The notes under the pieces are model-generated. The model was not told where the DNA came from. It saw only the letters and a list, made by a program, of their open reading frames with translations, and ran no database searches. A stretch of DNA of 64,000 nucleotides from Aquarana catesbeiana (lineage: Eukaryota > Chordata > Amphibia > Anura > Ranidae), in assembly GCF_042186555.1 (NCBI RefSeq), contig NC_133326.1, positions 99,756,625-99,820,624 on the forward strand, given 5' to 3'. Numbering within the stretch: position 1 is the stretch's first letter; the number at the start of each line of letters is the position of its first letter. The translations under genes were made by a program, and so were the position numbers. This document shows, in pieces, positions 31,981-44,100 of the stretch.

Positions 31981-32538
31981 AGAAGAGAAGATGTATATGA
32001 AACTTATTAATATATTCATCTTCTTTAAAGTGATTCTAGTGCATTCCTTGCATTAAGGTAAAAAATGTTTAGGCATCGATTTTGGACCCTCACCCCCCTT
32101 TATACTAACCTAAGCCCTCTTTTGATACAGCACTGTGCACATCTCCAGCTCTCCCCTCACTTCTGTGTCTCATTGGCTTTGCTGGGGAACCAGGAGCCAT
32201 TGGCTCCCAGTGCTGCCAATCAAAGCCAGTGATGAGGGAGCTGTGGTTGGGGTCAAGTGCCGTTGTCCGTGTCAATGGACGCAGCAGCGGGGTTTGGGGG
32301 AGGACCCAAGAGTGCCCACATGGGATACAGCATCCAATGGGGGTATTGAACAGAGAGGAGGAGCCAGGAGCGCTGGCGGGGGACCGGAATAGAGGAGGTT
32401 TGCTATTTGCTATATAAAATCCCTTACAATAACTTTATTCTACAGGCTATTTGGATAAAGAGCTAGGGTATAAGTTAGAAGCTTTCCAGGTTTTAAACCT
32501 CCCACATGTGATGTTTCTGTGTCCACAGATGAAGTAGA
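31981..32538. other. Unassigned stretch
   Basis: May include a MITE fragment from 'ctttaaagtgattctagtg' near 32025. No partner end found. Confidence 0.3.
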
Positions 32539-33767
32539 TGTAGCACCCTGGGATTTAGTTGGGGAGCTCCTCACAAATTTACTTGCCAAGAGTAGTCATC
32601 TTGGTCGATTGATAGAGATTTATTGATTTCTCCCTAAGTTTGGCCTTGTTGCACTTTTCTCTTCTACCACTAGGTGTCCAGGAATTTGGTGGTAATAAAT
32701 ATGAGAGGGGAACCCAAGGGCAGGTTATGGGTATATGGGATATCTTAGCCAATGGGCAGGGATTTTATTGAATCCTTTGGCCTGCTGGGAGAACCTATAT
32801 ATTTGGATAAAGTCAGGTGATCGCCATCTGGACGGCTGTCTGGGTGGATGTGTGTTGTATGCCCCGGGCTGCTAGGCCAGAGATTGGGCCTATCCATCTC
32901 GCTGCCAGGCTGTGTGAGGGCCTATCCAGAAGAGGGCAGCATAGGGTTGGGGCTGTGGCTTGCAGTCCAACCAAAAGTGACGGTTCTGTCAGCCGGAGAA
33001 CCTGTCAGTGGTCGGAGGTAGAAGGGAAGCTGTCGCCACAAAGGGACCTGCCACCTTTACCAGGGACCACAGTGAGTAACTGAAGAAAGTATATATATAT
33101 TCTCACCGAACAGGCATGATGGAGAATCGGGAAACTTCAGGTGGTGATCGAGTCAGGGACCCAACCTGCGGAGGAGACACTTGCAGGGCAGGCTTGTGAG
33201 TTAAGCCAGGGACCTCGCCGGTTAGCAGGGGTGAAGCTTGAGAAGTATCTGGAGTGCCAAGCTAGGGACCCAGCAGGGAAGCGTGTGTGAAGCTTGAGGG
33301 AGATACCACTGCCAACCTTGGAGGAGCTCAAGGGATTCAGAGTCAGTGAATCAGAGGGTCTAGTGAGAGACCAGAAGCTCAGTGTTGAAGAACTACAAGA
33401 GGCAGTTGTAGTGGAGCTGAAAGGACTGTTACGTTTGAGTTAGGAAGTGTTAAAGGACTGTTGCCATATGAGACAGCATTCCTGCATGTGCAGAAGTGGC
33501 GCCTTGCTGGGGCCTTTCCCTGCAACGCTGTTTAATGTATAACTACTTAAGGGTGTCCTGGCCCTAACCCTCTTTCCCCCAAAAATACAAAAAGGACTGC
33601 CAAAAGAAATAAAACCCCTTTTACATCCAAGAAATGTCTGGCGCCCAATGACTTTCACCATCTTTGCACCCACTATGCCTTACAACCCACTATATATTGA
33701 AGGATGTCAGCTATCTTTGGCCTTGGAGGTCCTCATTTGACTAGACAAGTTTGGAGAGCTTGCTACT
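32539..33767 (+). mobile_element. Solo-LTR-like repeat, copy B
   Basis: Starts TGTAGCA and ends TGCTACT, with AATAAA near 33609. Colinear with copy A at 2679-3990 over the whole length: shared blocks include 'ctttggcctgctgggagaac' and 'ggctgctaggccagag'. It is diverged from copy A by scattered substitutions and indels, consistent with an old family. Confidence 0.55.
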
Positions 33768-33847
33768 TATATATAGTAAAGGAAAATGCATAATTCTCCA
33801 TGGAAGTTAAATGTATTTTTCTAGGTTGAAACCTACTGAGCATTTAG

Positions 33848-34357
33848 TTGAAGTGTTACTAAACCCACAACAGTAAAATCTGTCTGTATATGCAGCATAG
33901 CATGCTTGTTATATTCACTGTGGAACTTAAGGGGTTAATCCTCTGCATTGTGTAAAAAAGGCTGTTTTATCAAGCATGCACAGATCTTCCCCTCCCGCAC
34001 TGTCTATCTGGGGAGGGCCAGCTACCAGCTAACGCAGGCAAAGTAGCCGGCCTGCACATGCTCAATTGTGTCTTTTATGCTGGAGAGAACACTTACTTGT
34101 TCTCAGAGCTAGCCAGGTCACATGATATTGACATCACACATGTGAGCATGTATACAGGCTGTAGGGGAAATCTCCTCCTACCTGAACAATAAGCACTGGA
34201 GAAACTGTGCAGTTTATCATGTAATCGTGGTATACAGATCATCCAAAAAGGTATATAGTGGCAGTATTTTAATGTAAAAAAAGAAGATTTATAAGCTGTG
34301 GGCACTGTGGTGGGGTGGATGAACTATTTTCATATTACTAGGTTTAGTAACACTTTA
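33848..34357. mobile_element. MITE, family AAGTGTTACTAAACC
   Basis: Terminal inverted repeats AAGTGTTACTAAACC / GGTTTAGTAACACTT. Non-coding interior. Confidence 0.65.
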
Positions 34358-34528
34358 AGCATACTGAAGAGAACTGTCAACATGCAAGGCACAAATTTCA
34401 AGCCCTAGAAAATATAATAACAGTTAAATGTGTAGGGGCAGCATAATAGACAGAAAGGGTTAAACATGATTTTCAGATGAAAGATTATAAAATGTGGACA
34501 ATTTAATTGAGCTGAGTTTAATAGTGTG

Positions 34529-34530
<2 letters not shown>

Positions 34531-34581
<51 letters not shown>
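34531..34581 (+). repeat. (AT)n microsatellite
   Basis: About 25 AT dinucleotides ending at the TA that borders the Tc1 element. Confidence 0.95.
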
Positions 34582-34584
<3 letters not shown>

Positions 34585-35053
34585 TAGTGCTCATAGGTTT
34601 ACATAACCTGGCAGAATTTCTTGGGCATTTTTCAGAGAATATGAATAGTGACACAAAAACAATTTTTTCACTCATGGTTAGTGTTTGGCTGAAGCCATTT
34701 ATTATCAGTCAACTGCGTTTACTCCTTTTAAATCATGACAACAGAAACTACCCAAATGACCCTGATCAAAGTTTACATAGCCCAGTTCTTAATACCGTGT
34801 ATTGCCTCCTTTAACATCAATGACAGCTTGAAGTCTTTTGTGTATAATGGCAGCAGAAACTACCCAAATCAAAAGTTTACATACCCTGGTGATTTTAGCC
34901 TGATAACATGCACACAAGTTGACACAAAGTGGTTTGAATGGCTTTTAAAAGTTAACCATCCTCACATGTGATTTGTCTGCTTGTAAATAGTGTGTGTGTA
35001 TAAAAGGCCAATGAGTTTCTGGACTCCTGACAGACCCTTGCATTTTTCATCCC

Positions 35054-35739
35054 ATGCTGCACCGACGTTTCTGGATTCTGAGTCATACGGAAAACAAAGA
35101 ATTGTCAAAGGATCTGTGGGAAAAGGTAGTGCGGGAACTGTATAAGACAGGAAAGGGATATAAAAAGATATCCAAGGAATTGAGAATGCCAATCAGCAGT
35201 GTTCAAACTCTAATCAAGAAGTGGAAAATGAGGGATTCTGTTGAAATCAAACCACGGTCAGGTAGACTAACTAAAATTTCAGCCACAACTGCCAGGAAAA
35301 TTGTTCAGGATGCAAAGAAAAACCCACAAATAACTTCAGGTAAAATACAGGACTCTCTGAAAACATGGGGTGTGGCTGTTTCAAGATGCACAATAAGGAG
35401 ACACTTGAAGAAAGATGGGCTGCATGATCGAGTTGCCAGAAGAAAGTCTTTACTATGCAAATGCCACAAAGTATCCCGCTTACAATACGCCAAACAGCAC
35501 AGAGACAAGCCTCAAACCTTCTGGCACAAAGTCATTTGGAGTAATGAGACCAAAATTGAGCTTTTTGGCCACAACCATAAATGCTACATTTGGAGAGGAG
35601 TCAACAAGGCCTATGATGAAAGGTACACCATTCCTACTGTGAAACACGGAGGTGGATCGCTGATGTTTTGGGGATGTGTGATCTACAAAGGCACAGGAAA
35701 TTTTGTCAAATTTGATGGCAAAATGAATGCAATGTTATC
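35054..35739 (+). pseudogene. Tc1 transposase, interrupted
   Basis: 229 codons of an open Tc1 transposase frame. The N-terminal paired-like HTH domain runs to about residue 110 (KGYKKISKELRMPISSVQTL, then TVRRHL-like CTIRRHLKK). It continues into the catalytic core (WHKVIWSNETKIELFG; HGGGSLMFWGC). The first catalytic Asp, normally in WSDE, is Asn (residue about 164), so the enzyme was probably dead before the interruption. The frame then runs into the L1 insertion. After it, 36348-36417 resumes as a short decayed piece (FAFIS-like, LGHSN) and then directly enters the right terminal repeat, so the C-terminal third is deleted. Confidence 0.85.
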
Positions 35740-36347
35740 AAAAAATACTGGAGCCAGAGATTGCAATTCCATCGGCTTCTCCTCACACATCTTTTGGGAA
35801 TGTGAAACAGTTTCTCTAATATGGAAACAACTTGAAAAATTTGCCTCCAGAATATCAGAAAAAAACATAAAACTTACTCTCCCCAACTGCTTATTATTCA
35901 CACCAATTCCACAATCTGTGTCTCTATTCATTGGCTTGTAGCTCTTCACTGGAAATCCTCAGGCCTACCAATAATCCAACTGAAATCTAGGATCAATAAC
36001 ATCTATCTCATGGGAAAAAAAATTCACACCTTACACAACACCACTCATTTACTTGAGAAGAAATGGTTCCCCTGGTTCACATACTCTGACCACCTTTCAA
36101 ATCCTGTTTAGAAAATCCACCTTCAATCAATACCATCCAGTAAACACTACATCTACACTGAAAACACTACCTGATTACTCGTTTACCATATGTATTAAAT
36201 ATAAGAAATTATTATTCTTTTGTGTTTTTTACATTACTCTTTTCCGATGATTATTATATACTGTAATTCACTGGACTTATGTCAAATATTTTGTACCACC
36301 ATTATGTACCTAATAAAAAAGTTTGTAAACAAAAAAAAATACTGGAG
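35740..36347 (+). mobile_element. L1 3' end insertion with target duplication
   Basis: A 5'-truncated L1 of 580 bp (35754-36333) is flanked by a 14-bp duplication AAAAAATACTGGAG (35740-35753; 36334-36347). The plus strand encodes the ORF2 C-terminus: HIFWECETVSLIWKQLEKF, then in a neighbouring frame LHWKSSGLPIIQLKSRIN and KKWFPWF. It ends with AATAAA (about 36312) and a short A-tail. Truncation, tail and duplication are the marks of target-primed reverse transcription. Confidence 0.85.
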
Positions 36348-36639
36348 GAACATTTGCATTCATCAGCTAGGTAGCTGTGCATGGGACGTACTTGGACATT
36401 CCAACATGACTATATAGAAACTATATGGGTAGTTTCTGTTGTCATGATTTAAAAAGAGTAAACACAGTTGATTGATAATAAATGGCTTCAGCCAAACACT
36501 AACCATGAGTGAAAGAAATGTTTTTGTGTTATCATTCATATTCTCTGAAAAATGGCCAAGAAATCATAAATTCTGCCAGGGTATGTAAACTTATGAGCAC
36601 AACTGTATATGTCATGTGTGCCTTTCTTTTCTAACAATG

Positions 36640-36745
36640 TTCATGCTTCACATCCAGGGCATGTGGAGGAGGTGGTGGAGTCGGTAACCAAGCCTTCATC
36701 ATCTTCCTCCTTTGTCTCTCCAGCACAGAGTAGCTTGAAGTAATC
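36640..36745 (+). pseudogene. hAT transposase N-terminal fragment
   Basis: The plus strand reads a VEEVVESVTKPSSSSSF-like segment, matching EDLVEWMTKPSSSSSFSL in the hAT at 59.6 kb. A short relic of a related copy. Confidence 0.5.
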
Positions 36746-36989
36746 AGCAGCTGCTAAAACACCCTGTTTTGCCCCCTTATCCACACCCCCCACCCCCCTT
36801 CAGCAGGCTTTCAATAAGCTCCTAGTAGTGCTGAAGTCTGCTAGAAGCTTGTTTAAAGTGGCATTCAGCACCCCTATTAGGATCGATTTTCAATATTTAC
36901 AAACAGAAGCTGAATGGTGCTTTAAAAGCTTCAACAAAACTCTGCAAATGCTTTGTCAAAGCCTGCTGTTCACACTGCTGTAATACAAG

Positions 36990-37620
36990 CTGAAGCTTGT
37001 ATGAGACACATACCAAACCCAATTTTTCTGCAGTTTTTTTACAGTTGCAAAGAATTTACATTTTTTGCCTAGGTAACATCTTGTGCTTTGTTAATTTCAT
37101 AGGGCTACAGTATTTTAGGGCCACCAATTTCCACAGCTTTTCCACATTGCAATCATTTTCAAATTTTGGCCAAGTAACATCTTGTGCTCTAGATGAATAT
37201 TTTGTAGGGTTATACTGTTTTAGCACCACTAACATCCCAAAACCAAATTTTCTGTGTCACTGTTGCAAAGACTTTACATTTTTGGGTTGATAACATCCTG
37301 AACCGCAAGAATCTTTGTATTGCTTTAGAGTGTGCTAGTACTAAAAAAACTCTAATTTTTAGACAGCTGTTTCCCAAAGATACAAACTCTTACATATTTT
37401 TTGGCTGGGTATCTACTGTCATTACGGTGCAACGTCATTATGAATAAACATCACTTTATGTTTGCACATCATTCTCCTCAGTTTTGGATCTTTTTGGCTT
37501 TCACGCAGGTTATATCAAGCTGTTTGACCCAACTTGAGTACACTGCTCAGTTTCAGAATTATTTTGGATTTTGGATACACTTGCGGTCTAACAATGCTTT
37601 TTAAATACCAATCACTTATT
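36990..37620 (+). repeat. Degenerate ~120-bp tandem repeats
   Basis: Units with 'gcaaagactttacattttt', 'gtaacatcttgtgct' and 'tagggctacagtattttag'. The pattern resembles the tandem tail downstream of hAT transposases in this genome (compare 62997-63420). Similar sequence resumes after the piggyBac-like MITE at 38557. Confidence 0.55.
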
Positions 37621-37627
37621 CTCAGTC

Positions 37628-38556
37628 TTTAACTGCTTGCCGACCGTCATTATGCTGCGGCAGGTCGGCACGATCCCGCGAGCCGTTGTAGCTATACGTC
37701 GGCTCCTCTAAGCAGGATAGCAGGCGCGCGCGCTGCCGCACTGCAGGGATGCCGATGCTCGTGGCCGTCGATTGCGTTGACCGTAGGCCACAACGTGTGA
37801 GTGTAAACACACAAATCCCTGTTCTGTTCTGTGAGGAGAGACAGATCGTGAGTTCCTAATAGCTAGGAATCACGATCTGTCATTTCCTCTAGGTCAGTCC
37901 CCTCCCCCCACAATTATAAACACACACAGGGAACACAATTAACCCCTTGATCACCCCTTCCCTGCCAGTGACATTTTTACTGTAATCAGTACATTTTTAT
38001 AGCACTGATCGCTGTATAAATACCAGTGGTCCCAAAAATGTGTCAAAAGTGTCCGATGTGTCTGCCATAATGTCACAGTCCCGATAAGAATCGCAGATCG
38101 CCTCCATTACTAGTAAAAAAAAAAAATAATAATAAAAATTATATAAATCTACCCCCTATTCTGTAGACGCTATAACTTATGCACAAACCAATCAATATGT
38201 GCTTATTGTGATTTTTATTACCAAAAATATGTAGAAGAATACATATCGGCCTAAACTGAGAAAAAAAATGCTTTTTTTAAAAAAAATGTGGATATTTATT
38301 ATAGCAAAAAGTACAAAATATTGTTTTTTCAACATTGTTGCTCTTTTTTTTGTTTATAACACAAAAAATAAAAACCACAGAGATAATCAAATAACACCAA
38401 AAGAAAGCTCTATTTGTGGGAAAAAAAGAACGTCAATTTTGTTTTGGTGCAGTGCTGCACGACGGCGCAATTGTCAGTTAAAGCGACGCAGTGTTGAATC
38501 GCAAAAAATGGCCTGGTCATTCAGCAGCCAAATCTTCCGGGGCTGAAATGGTCAAA
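37628..38556. mobile_element. piggyBac-like MITE, full-length copy
   Basis: Left TTAACTGCTTGCCGACCG and right CCGGGGCTGAAATGGTCAA. It is the reverse of the 21060-26508 ends and of the 28796-29299 half copy. The target is TTAA, with one side changed to TCAA. Non-coding. Confidence 0.7.
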
Positions 38557-39186
38557 TCTGACTTTTGTGGCCCCAAAATATACTTTATATTTTGCCAGCT
38601 ATTTTGTACACCATTTTTCCATAATGATAGAGTCTTCCTGCTCGTTCCTTCTTCAATTCCCATTTTGTGACCTGATCTGTAAAATTTCAAATTATGTATC
38701 TGAAAAAATAATAGTACAATTGAATATTTTGTGCTGAATTCTGACTTATCTCTATTTATAATCCTATTTAAAAAGACGATATTTTGTGCGTGAAATCTTT
38801 ACAATTTTTAACCTGTCTCTAAAAATATGTTACTATGTAATTTTAGTGTCATGGTTGTTTTAGGAATATTCTTTTCCAAGAAAAAGAAAATATGTAGTGC
38901 AGCACACCAGTATCATTATAATATAGGGTCTTTGAAAAAGAACATTCTTATTGCTTATTTTTGGCTTTAATTTCACTTCTTCCTGCTTCTGAAATTTCCT
39001 TGGATTAAAAATCTATAGCTATGATTCCTTGCATCCAATCTGTTCAATTTGTATATAATACTTAAGGAACTAACTTTTGAATTCATATTATTGACTGATA
39101 AATGCCCTTTACCTTCCTCCCAGATTGCATCCTATTAAACAGGATGAGATTCTGTTCCTCAAATGTGTACAAAGTTTATACAGTGT
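38557..39186. other. Unassigned stretch
   Basis: The beginning continues the degenerate repeat seen before 37620. The rest is AT-rich with no recognised feature. Confidence 0.35.
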
Positions 39187-39665
39187 TGTCAGAAACCATG
39201 ATTCAGACCGAGACAGAAGTGCAGTTAAAATCACACTTGTTTAATAATAATAATAATAGTAAAAGGTAAACAGAGCAATGTAGTCAAATCATAGCCAGAG
39301 TTCGGTAACCGGAATGGATAGTCAGACAAGCCAGGACGTCAGGGAGCTAGAAATCAGCGTACTTCAGGACAGGCCAGGAAATCAGGAAACCAGATAATCA
39401 GTGTAGTGGAACATCAAGCAGGATCAGGAACCAGCAAGGGATGTCAGCCAAGCGAGTCTTCAACAGGTACACAGGGGAGAGGCTCTGGATGTGTTGACCA
39501 AGGCGAAGGCAGAGATGATCTTAACTGAACAGCTTAAGTAACCAGCAGGACTGACGAACAGGATATCATCAACAGGTGAGTCACTGTGGAAAGATTTAGA
39601 GCTGGCAATTAACTAACAGCTGAGTGGCCTGCTCTGAGAAGGAAGGGCTGAGTCCAGCCCTGACA
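39187..39665 (-). mobile_element. LTR of Gypsy chromovirus (3' LTR)
   Basis: 479 bp bounded by TGTCAG and CTGACA (inverted hexamers). On the minus strand it follows the polypurine tract AGAGGGGGTAC next to the internal region. This is the downstream LTR of the element whose pol remnants lie at 39775-42200. The upstream LTR is absent. Confidence 0.75.
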
Positions 39666-39774
39666 GTACCCCCTCTTCAACAATCCCTCCGCTCAGAGAA
39701 CCACCAAGTTTGAAGGGAAAACGTCTATGGAGAGCACGGAGTAAAACAGGGGCATGTATGTCTGAGGATGAGAC

Positions 39775-42200
39775 TCAAGAGCGTTCCTCCAGACCGTATC
39801 CTTTCCAATGCACCAGGTACTGTATGCGCCCACGAAACCTACGGAAGTCAACAATGGACTGTACTTCATACTCCTCATGGTTCTCCACTTGTACTGGGTG
39901 AGGACATGGCACTGAGGTGGTGAAGCAGAGGTGGTTGCAGACCAAAGGTTTTAATAAGGAGACATGGAATACATTTAAGATAAGCATATTGGAAGAAAGG
40001 TCTAAAGCGTAAGCCACTGGGTTAATCCTGCGGAGAATACGGAAAGGCCCAATAAACCGAGGAGCCAACTTCAATGAGGGAACACGGAGTTGGAGGTTGC
40101 GAGATGAAAGCCAAACCCTGTCCCCAACCTAGTAGGAAGGAGCAGGCAGGCGTCTGCGGCCAGCATTGAGTCTGTACCTATCATTGGCATGTCGCAAGGC
40201 CTCCTGGACTTGTACCCAAGTGGCAGGAAGACCACAGAGATGCTCCTCTAAAGCAGGAATGCTCTGCAGAACAAAAACGCCAAAAACGGGGACAATCGGG
40301 AAGCAGAATTCAAGGCACTATTGTGAGCAAACTTTTTGCAATATTGTTTTTTAGCATTTTTCCGCGTTAGCATTTTTAGTGTTTATTTTTTTTCAATAGA
40401 TCAAAAACGTCAAAAAACGCTGGTGAGCCATGTTTTTGAGCGTTTATCAGCTTTTTTTGATGTTAGATCATTTTTACAGCTGAAAAACTGCTCTCAGAAC
40501 ATACTAGTTTTGTTTTTTTTTAAGCCAACAAACACCCCAACCAAAAACAGTTGATGATAGCCTATGTGTGCATGAACACATAGGATAACATAATGGGGAC
40601 TTTATTGACTGTAGAAAAAAACATCTGAAGCCAAAAACAGCTGCTGTAAAAACGTCCAAAAACGTCCAGTGTGCATGAGACCTTAAGGGCTAAAATGATC
40701 GCTAACAACTCTCTGTCCCCAATCTCACAATTGCATTCCACAGGTGACAATTTCTTGGAAAAGTAGCCACAAGGATGCATAGCGCTCTCAGAGGTAGAAT
40801 GTTGAGATAGAAGGGTGCCAATTCCAGTCTCAAAAGCATCAACCTCAAGGATAAAGGGTAATGTAGGATCAGGATGTGCCAACACAGGAGCAGAAACAAA
40901 GGCGGCCTTGAGACTCTTAAAGGCCTTAATGGACTCCGGAGACCAACTCTGTGGGTTCCCATCCTTTCTGGTCATATCAGTCAGGGGCTTGACCAGAGAC
41001 AAGAAGTTACGAATAAACTTTCAATAATAATTGGCAAAGCCAATAAAATGTTGCAGAGGACGTATAGCCACGAGTCGGGCCACTGTAGGGCTGCTGAAAG
41101 CTTCTCTGGGTCCCTCAAAAAACCGGCAGTGGAAATGACATAACCCAGGAATTTAACCTGTTCACGATGGAACTCGCACTTCTCCAATTTACAATAGAGA
41201 TTGTTCTCTCTCAGCTTCTGAAGCACACAACAGACATCTGTGTGGTGGCTCTCTAGGGACTTGGAAAAAAATGAGGATATCGTCGAGATAAACCACCACA
41301 CATAGCTGCATCAAATCTCAGAGGACATTGTTGATAAATTCCTGGAAAACTGCCAGAGCGTTGCAAAGGCCAAATGGCATTATGAGGTACTCATAATGGC
41401 CTGTTCTGGTATTAAATACAGTTTTAGATTCATCGCCTTCCTTGATCCTCACGAGATTGTATGCTCCTCTCAAATCAAGCTTCATGAAAACCGTTGCTCC
41501 CTTGAGGCGGTCAAATAACTCCGTAATCAACCGAATTGGATAAGCATTCTTAATCGTGAAACAATTGAGACCCCTATAATCAATACAAGGTCTCAGTTTA
41601 CTACACTTCTTCGCACAAAGAAGAAACCAGCATCAGTAGGAGATGAGGACTTGCAGATGAATCCTCGAGAAAGTGTGTCTGCAACATACTCCTCCATGGC
41701 TTTATCCGCCGGGACCGACAAAGGGTAAACCCGGCTATGAGGGGATATGGCACCAGGTTGAAGGCCAATTGCACAATCATACGACCGGTGTGGAGGCAAA
41801 CTACCAGCTTGACCTTTGTCAAAGTCATCGCTAAAATTGCGGTACTCCTCCCGCAGGGAGGAGAGTGAAGAGATGCATAGGACCTTAGCCACATTATGGA
41901 AACATGTCTTGCTGCATTGTTGCGACCAGGAGAGAACCTCAGCACGAAGCCAATCACAAAAGTGGTTGTGCCTCTGTAACCAAGGATAACCAATAACCAG
42001 TGGAAACATAGGTGAGGAAATACCTTGGAATTGGATTATCTCATGGTGAAGTCAGTTACCTGTCAGTGGAAGCAGTGCCACTTTTACACTGCAAAGGCGC
42101 ATAATGACCTCCTTTAGGTAGTGGGGTTCACCCAAGCGGACGAGAAGACACCCTTATGTGGGGTGAAGGGCACTGTGGTAAACAAAGTTCGATAAACTCA
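39775..42200 (-). pseudogene. Gypsy chromovirus pol, truncated and broken
   Basis: Minus-strand pieces in polyprotein order follow. Protease end to RT start: FPLVIGYPWLQRHN (about 42009), then the AMEEYV/GFICKSSSPTDAGFFFV region. RT: LRGAYNLVRIKEGDESKTVF, YLIMPFGLCNALAVFQ (41318-41530), then the KLEKCEFH and VKFLGYVIS region (40981-41300); the YLDD-equivalent is disturbed. RNase H: FILEVDAFETGIGTLLSQ and ELLAIILAL. The integrase core is missing. The integrase tail with a chromodomain (YLVHWKGYGLEERS) is at 39775-40074. At least four frame breaks are present. Gag is absent. Confidence 0.85.
40256..40687. mobile_element. Possible MITE replacing Gypsy integrase
   Basis: A block of AAAAACG/CGTTTTT inverted motifs (AAAAACGCC at the left; AAAACGTCCAGTGTGCATGA at the right) lies where integrase should be. 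It is likely a MITE insertion together with a deletion of integrase sequence. Confidence 0.4.
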
Positions 42201-42479
42201 GATTTGTTTTTGGTGTATGAGATTACACAATTCACGCATTTTATACATACTGTATATATCTTTATGAACTGGCACTGAAAGATGGACTCACTTTGATATA
42301 TTTATGTATATAATAGTTATTGTATTTTATTTTCTTACTATTATTTTTATGATCACTGATTAACTTTATATTTTTATATATTGATTAATCTATGCATTTA
42401 ACGTATTGAAGGAGAGCGCTGCACCCTTGAAGGTATTAAATTGGTTCATGTTTCTTTTGTATTCAATTTAACACAAAGA

Positions 42480-42858
42480 GACACTATCTTTTTAATTTCC
42501 AGATGCAACATGACCATTCAGTCACTCAAAAATTGCAATCTGACCACCCAGGCTTAACATCTGTGGTACACGTCTGTAACCTTTTTCAATCTTTAGTTTC
42601 AAAATAAGACACACGGATTTAAATTCTACATGCAATGTGGCCTACACAATAAAGGTTTTAAAGTTTTGTTTCAAATCTGTGCAATTGTTTCCTTGTAAAT
42701 TGGAAAATAACAGACACTATTTTTTTGTTCCATATGCAATATGCCTGCTCAATCACTGAGAAATTGTGGCCTGTTCAGAAAGGCTTAGCATTTGCAGTGC
42801 TAAACTGTAAAACTTTATCTCCTCTATGAATCAGACACATTATTTTCAAAATGCAATA
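42480..42858 (+). repeat. Degenerate tandem repeat, left of MITE
   Basis: Units with 'gcaatatgcctgctcaatca' and 'gaaattgtggcctg'. The array resumes at 43790 (ttgctcagtcgctcaagaat), showing that it was split by the MITE. Confidence 0.5.
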
Positions 42859-42860
42859 TA

Positions 42861-43787
42861 CCGTATTTATCAGCGTATAACACGTACATTCATTTTAATG
42901 CCGCGTACACACGATCGGTTTTCTCATCGGAAACACGCGGTCACGCAAAAGTTCACTGAAATTACGACTGTCAGGAACGCGGTGACAAACAACACTACGA
43001 CGAGCCGAGAAAATGAAGTTCGATGCTTCCAAGCATGCTTCAAATTGTTTCCGAGCATGCGTAGGGATTTTGCGCGTCGGAATTGCCACAGACGATCGCA
43101 TTTTCAGATAGGAACTTTTCCCGACCGAAAAATTAAGAGCATGCTCTCAATCTTTTGCTGGCTGGAATTCGGCCAGCAAAAGACCGATAGAATATACACA
43201 CGGTCACATTTTCCGACGAGAAACTCTCATTGGTCTTTTGTGGGCCGAAATTCTGATAGTGTGTACGCGGCATAAGGGGAAAGTTTCAGGAAAAAAACTT
43301 AAATTTTAAGTAAGGAACTTTGAAGCAAAATAAAGGTCAGTGCCCACCTGCAGCCTCACCATTGCCATCAATGCAGCCTGATCAATCCCCATCTGCAGCC
43401 TCACAAGTGCCATCAATGCAGCCTCACCATTGCCATCAATGCAGCAGCCTCACCATTACCATCAGTGCAGCCTGATCAATGCCCATGTGCAGCCTAGAGG
43501 GGACAGGGAGGGGGAGGGACGAGCGCCGACAGATTAAAGACAGTGAGAATCTCCTCCATAGACAGAATAGTGGTCCAATGGCGGCCCAGGAAATGGGACT
43601 TCCTATTACAGAGGCCACCAAGTAAACAGGAGACTCTCACTGTATGTAATCTGATGGCGCTCGTCCTGCCCCCCTCCCTGTCATCTCCGAGGTAGCTAAA
43701 ATTGAAATATTGGCGTATAACACGCACATGCTATCTGCACCTGATTTTCGGGGGGGAGAAGTGCGTGTTATACACCAATAAATACAG
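42861..43787. mobile_element. TA-target MITE, family GCGTATAACACG
   Basis: Ends CCGTATTTATCAGCGTATAA and the complement of TTATACACCAATAAATACAG are inverted repeats, flanked by TA (42859-42860; 43788-43789). Removing it joins ...ATGCAATA-TA-CTTGCTCAG..., a continuous unit of the surrounding array, so the empty site can be read directly. The interior has CAGCCTCACCATTGCCATCA minisatellite units (43340-43500) and another nested MITE. Confidence 0.8.
42899..43272. mobile_element. MITE, family TGCCGCGTACACACG (nested)
   Basis: TGCCGCGTACACACGATCGG and its complement at the right, with TAA on both sides (42896-42898; 43273-43275). The same terminal family bounds the large palindromic element at 17560-20039. 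Non-coding, 374 bp. Confidence 0.8.
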
Positions 43788-43882
43788 TACTTGCTCAGTC
43801 GCTCAAGAATTGCAAAAAAAATGTCCTCCTCGGTCTATACATCAAGACGCAATTTTTCATTTTTAGATGTAATTTGCTTAGT

Positions 43883-44100
43883 CATAGAAACTTAGAAAAT
43901 TGATGGCAAAAAAGTGACCCATCGAGTCTAATTTTTTTTTTTTAATCTATAAATTTATTTTAATGTTAACTTTTGTCTGAGTATAGATCTGTATTTGTCC
44001 CAAGCATGTTTGGAGCCACTTAATTTTGACTGACTCACTATATCTGTCCATAGAGGCTTAATATCTATTGCTCTCCCTCAGAAATGGTGGCCGATCCCAT
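43883..44100 (+). repeat. Dispersed repeat (possible LINE/SINE relic)
   Basis: Begins 'catagaaacttagaaaattg' and runs through 'gacccatcgagtcta', a phrase typical of an old interspersed repeat of amphibian genomes. Class not resolved. Confidence 0.4.

Larger units (their letters stand above)
34582..36605 (+). mobile_element. Tc1 element carrying an L1 insertion
   Basis: Terminal inverted repeats of about 190 bp begin CAGTAGTGCTCATAGGTTTA and end in the complement (...TATGAGCACAACTG), bordered by TA on each side (34580-34581, 36606-36607). The internal parts of both repeats share 'ggctgaagccatttattatc'. It encodes a Tc1 transposase interrupted by an L1 tail (35754-36333). It jumped into a (TA)n tract, which is the expected target. 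Confidence 0.9.
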
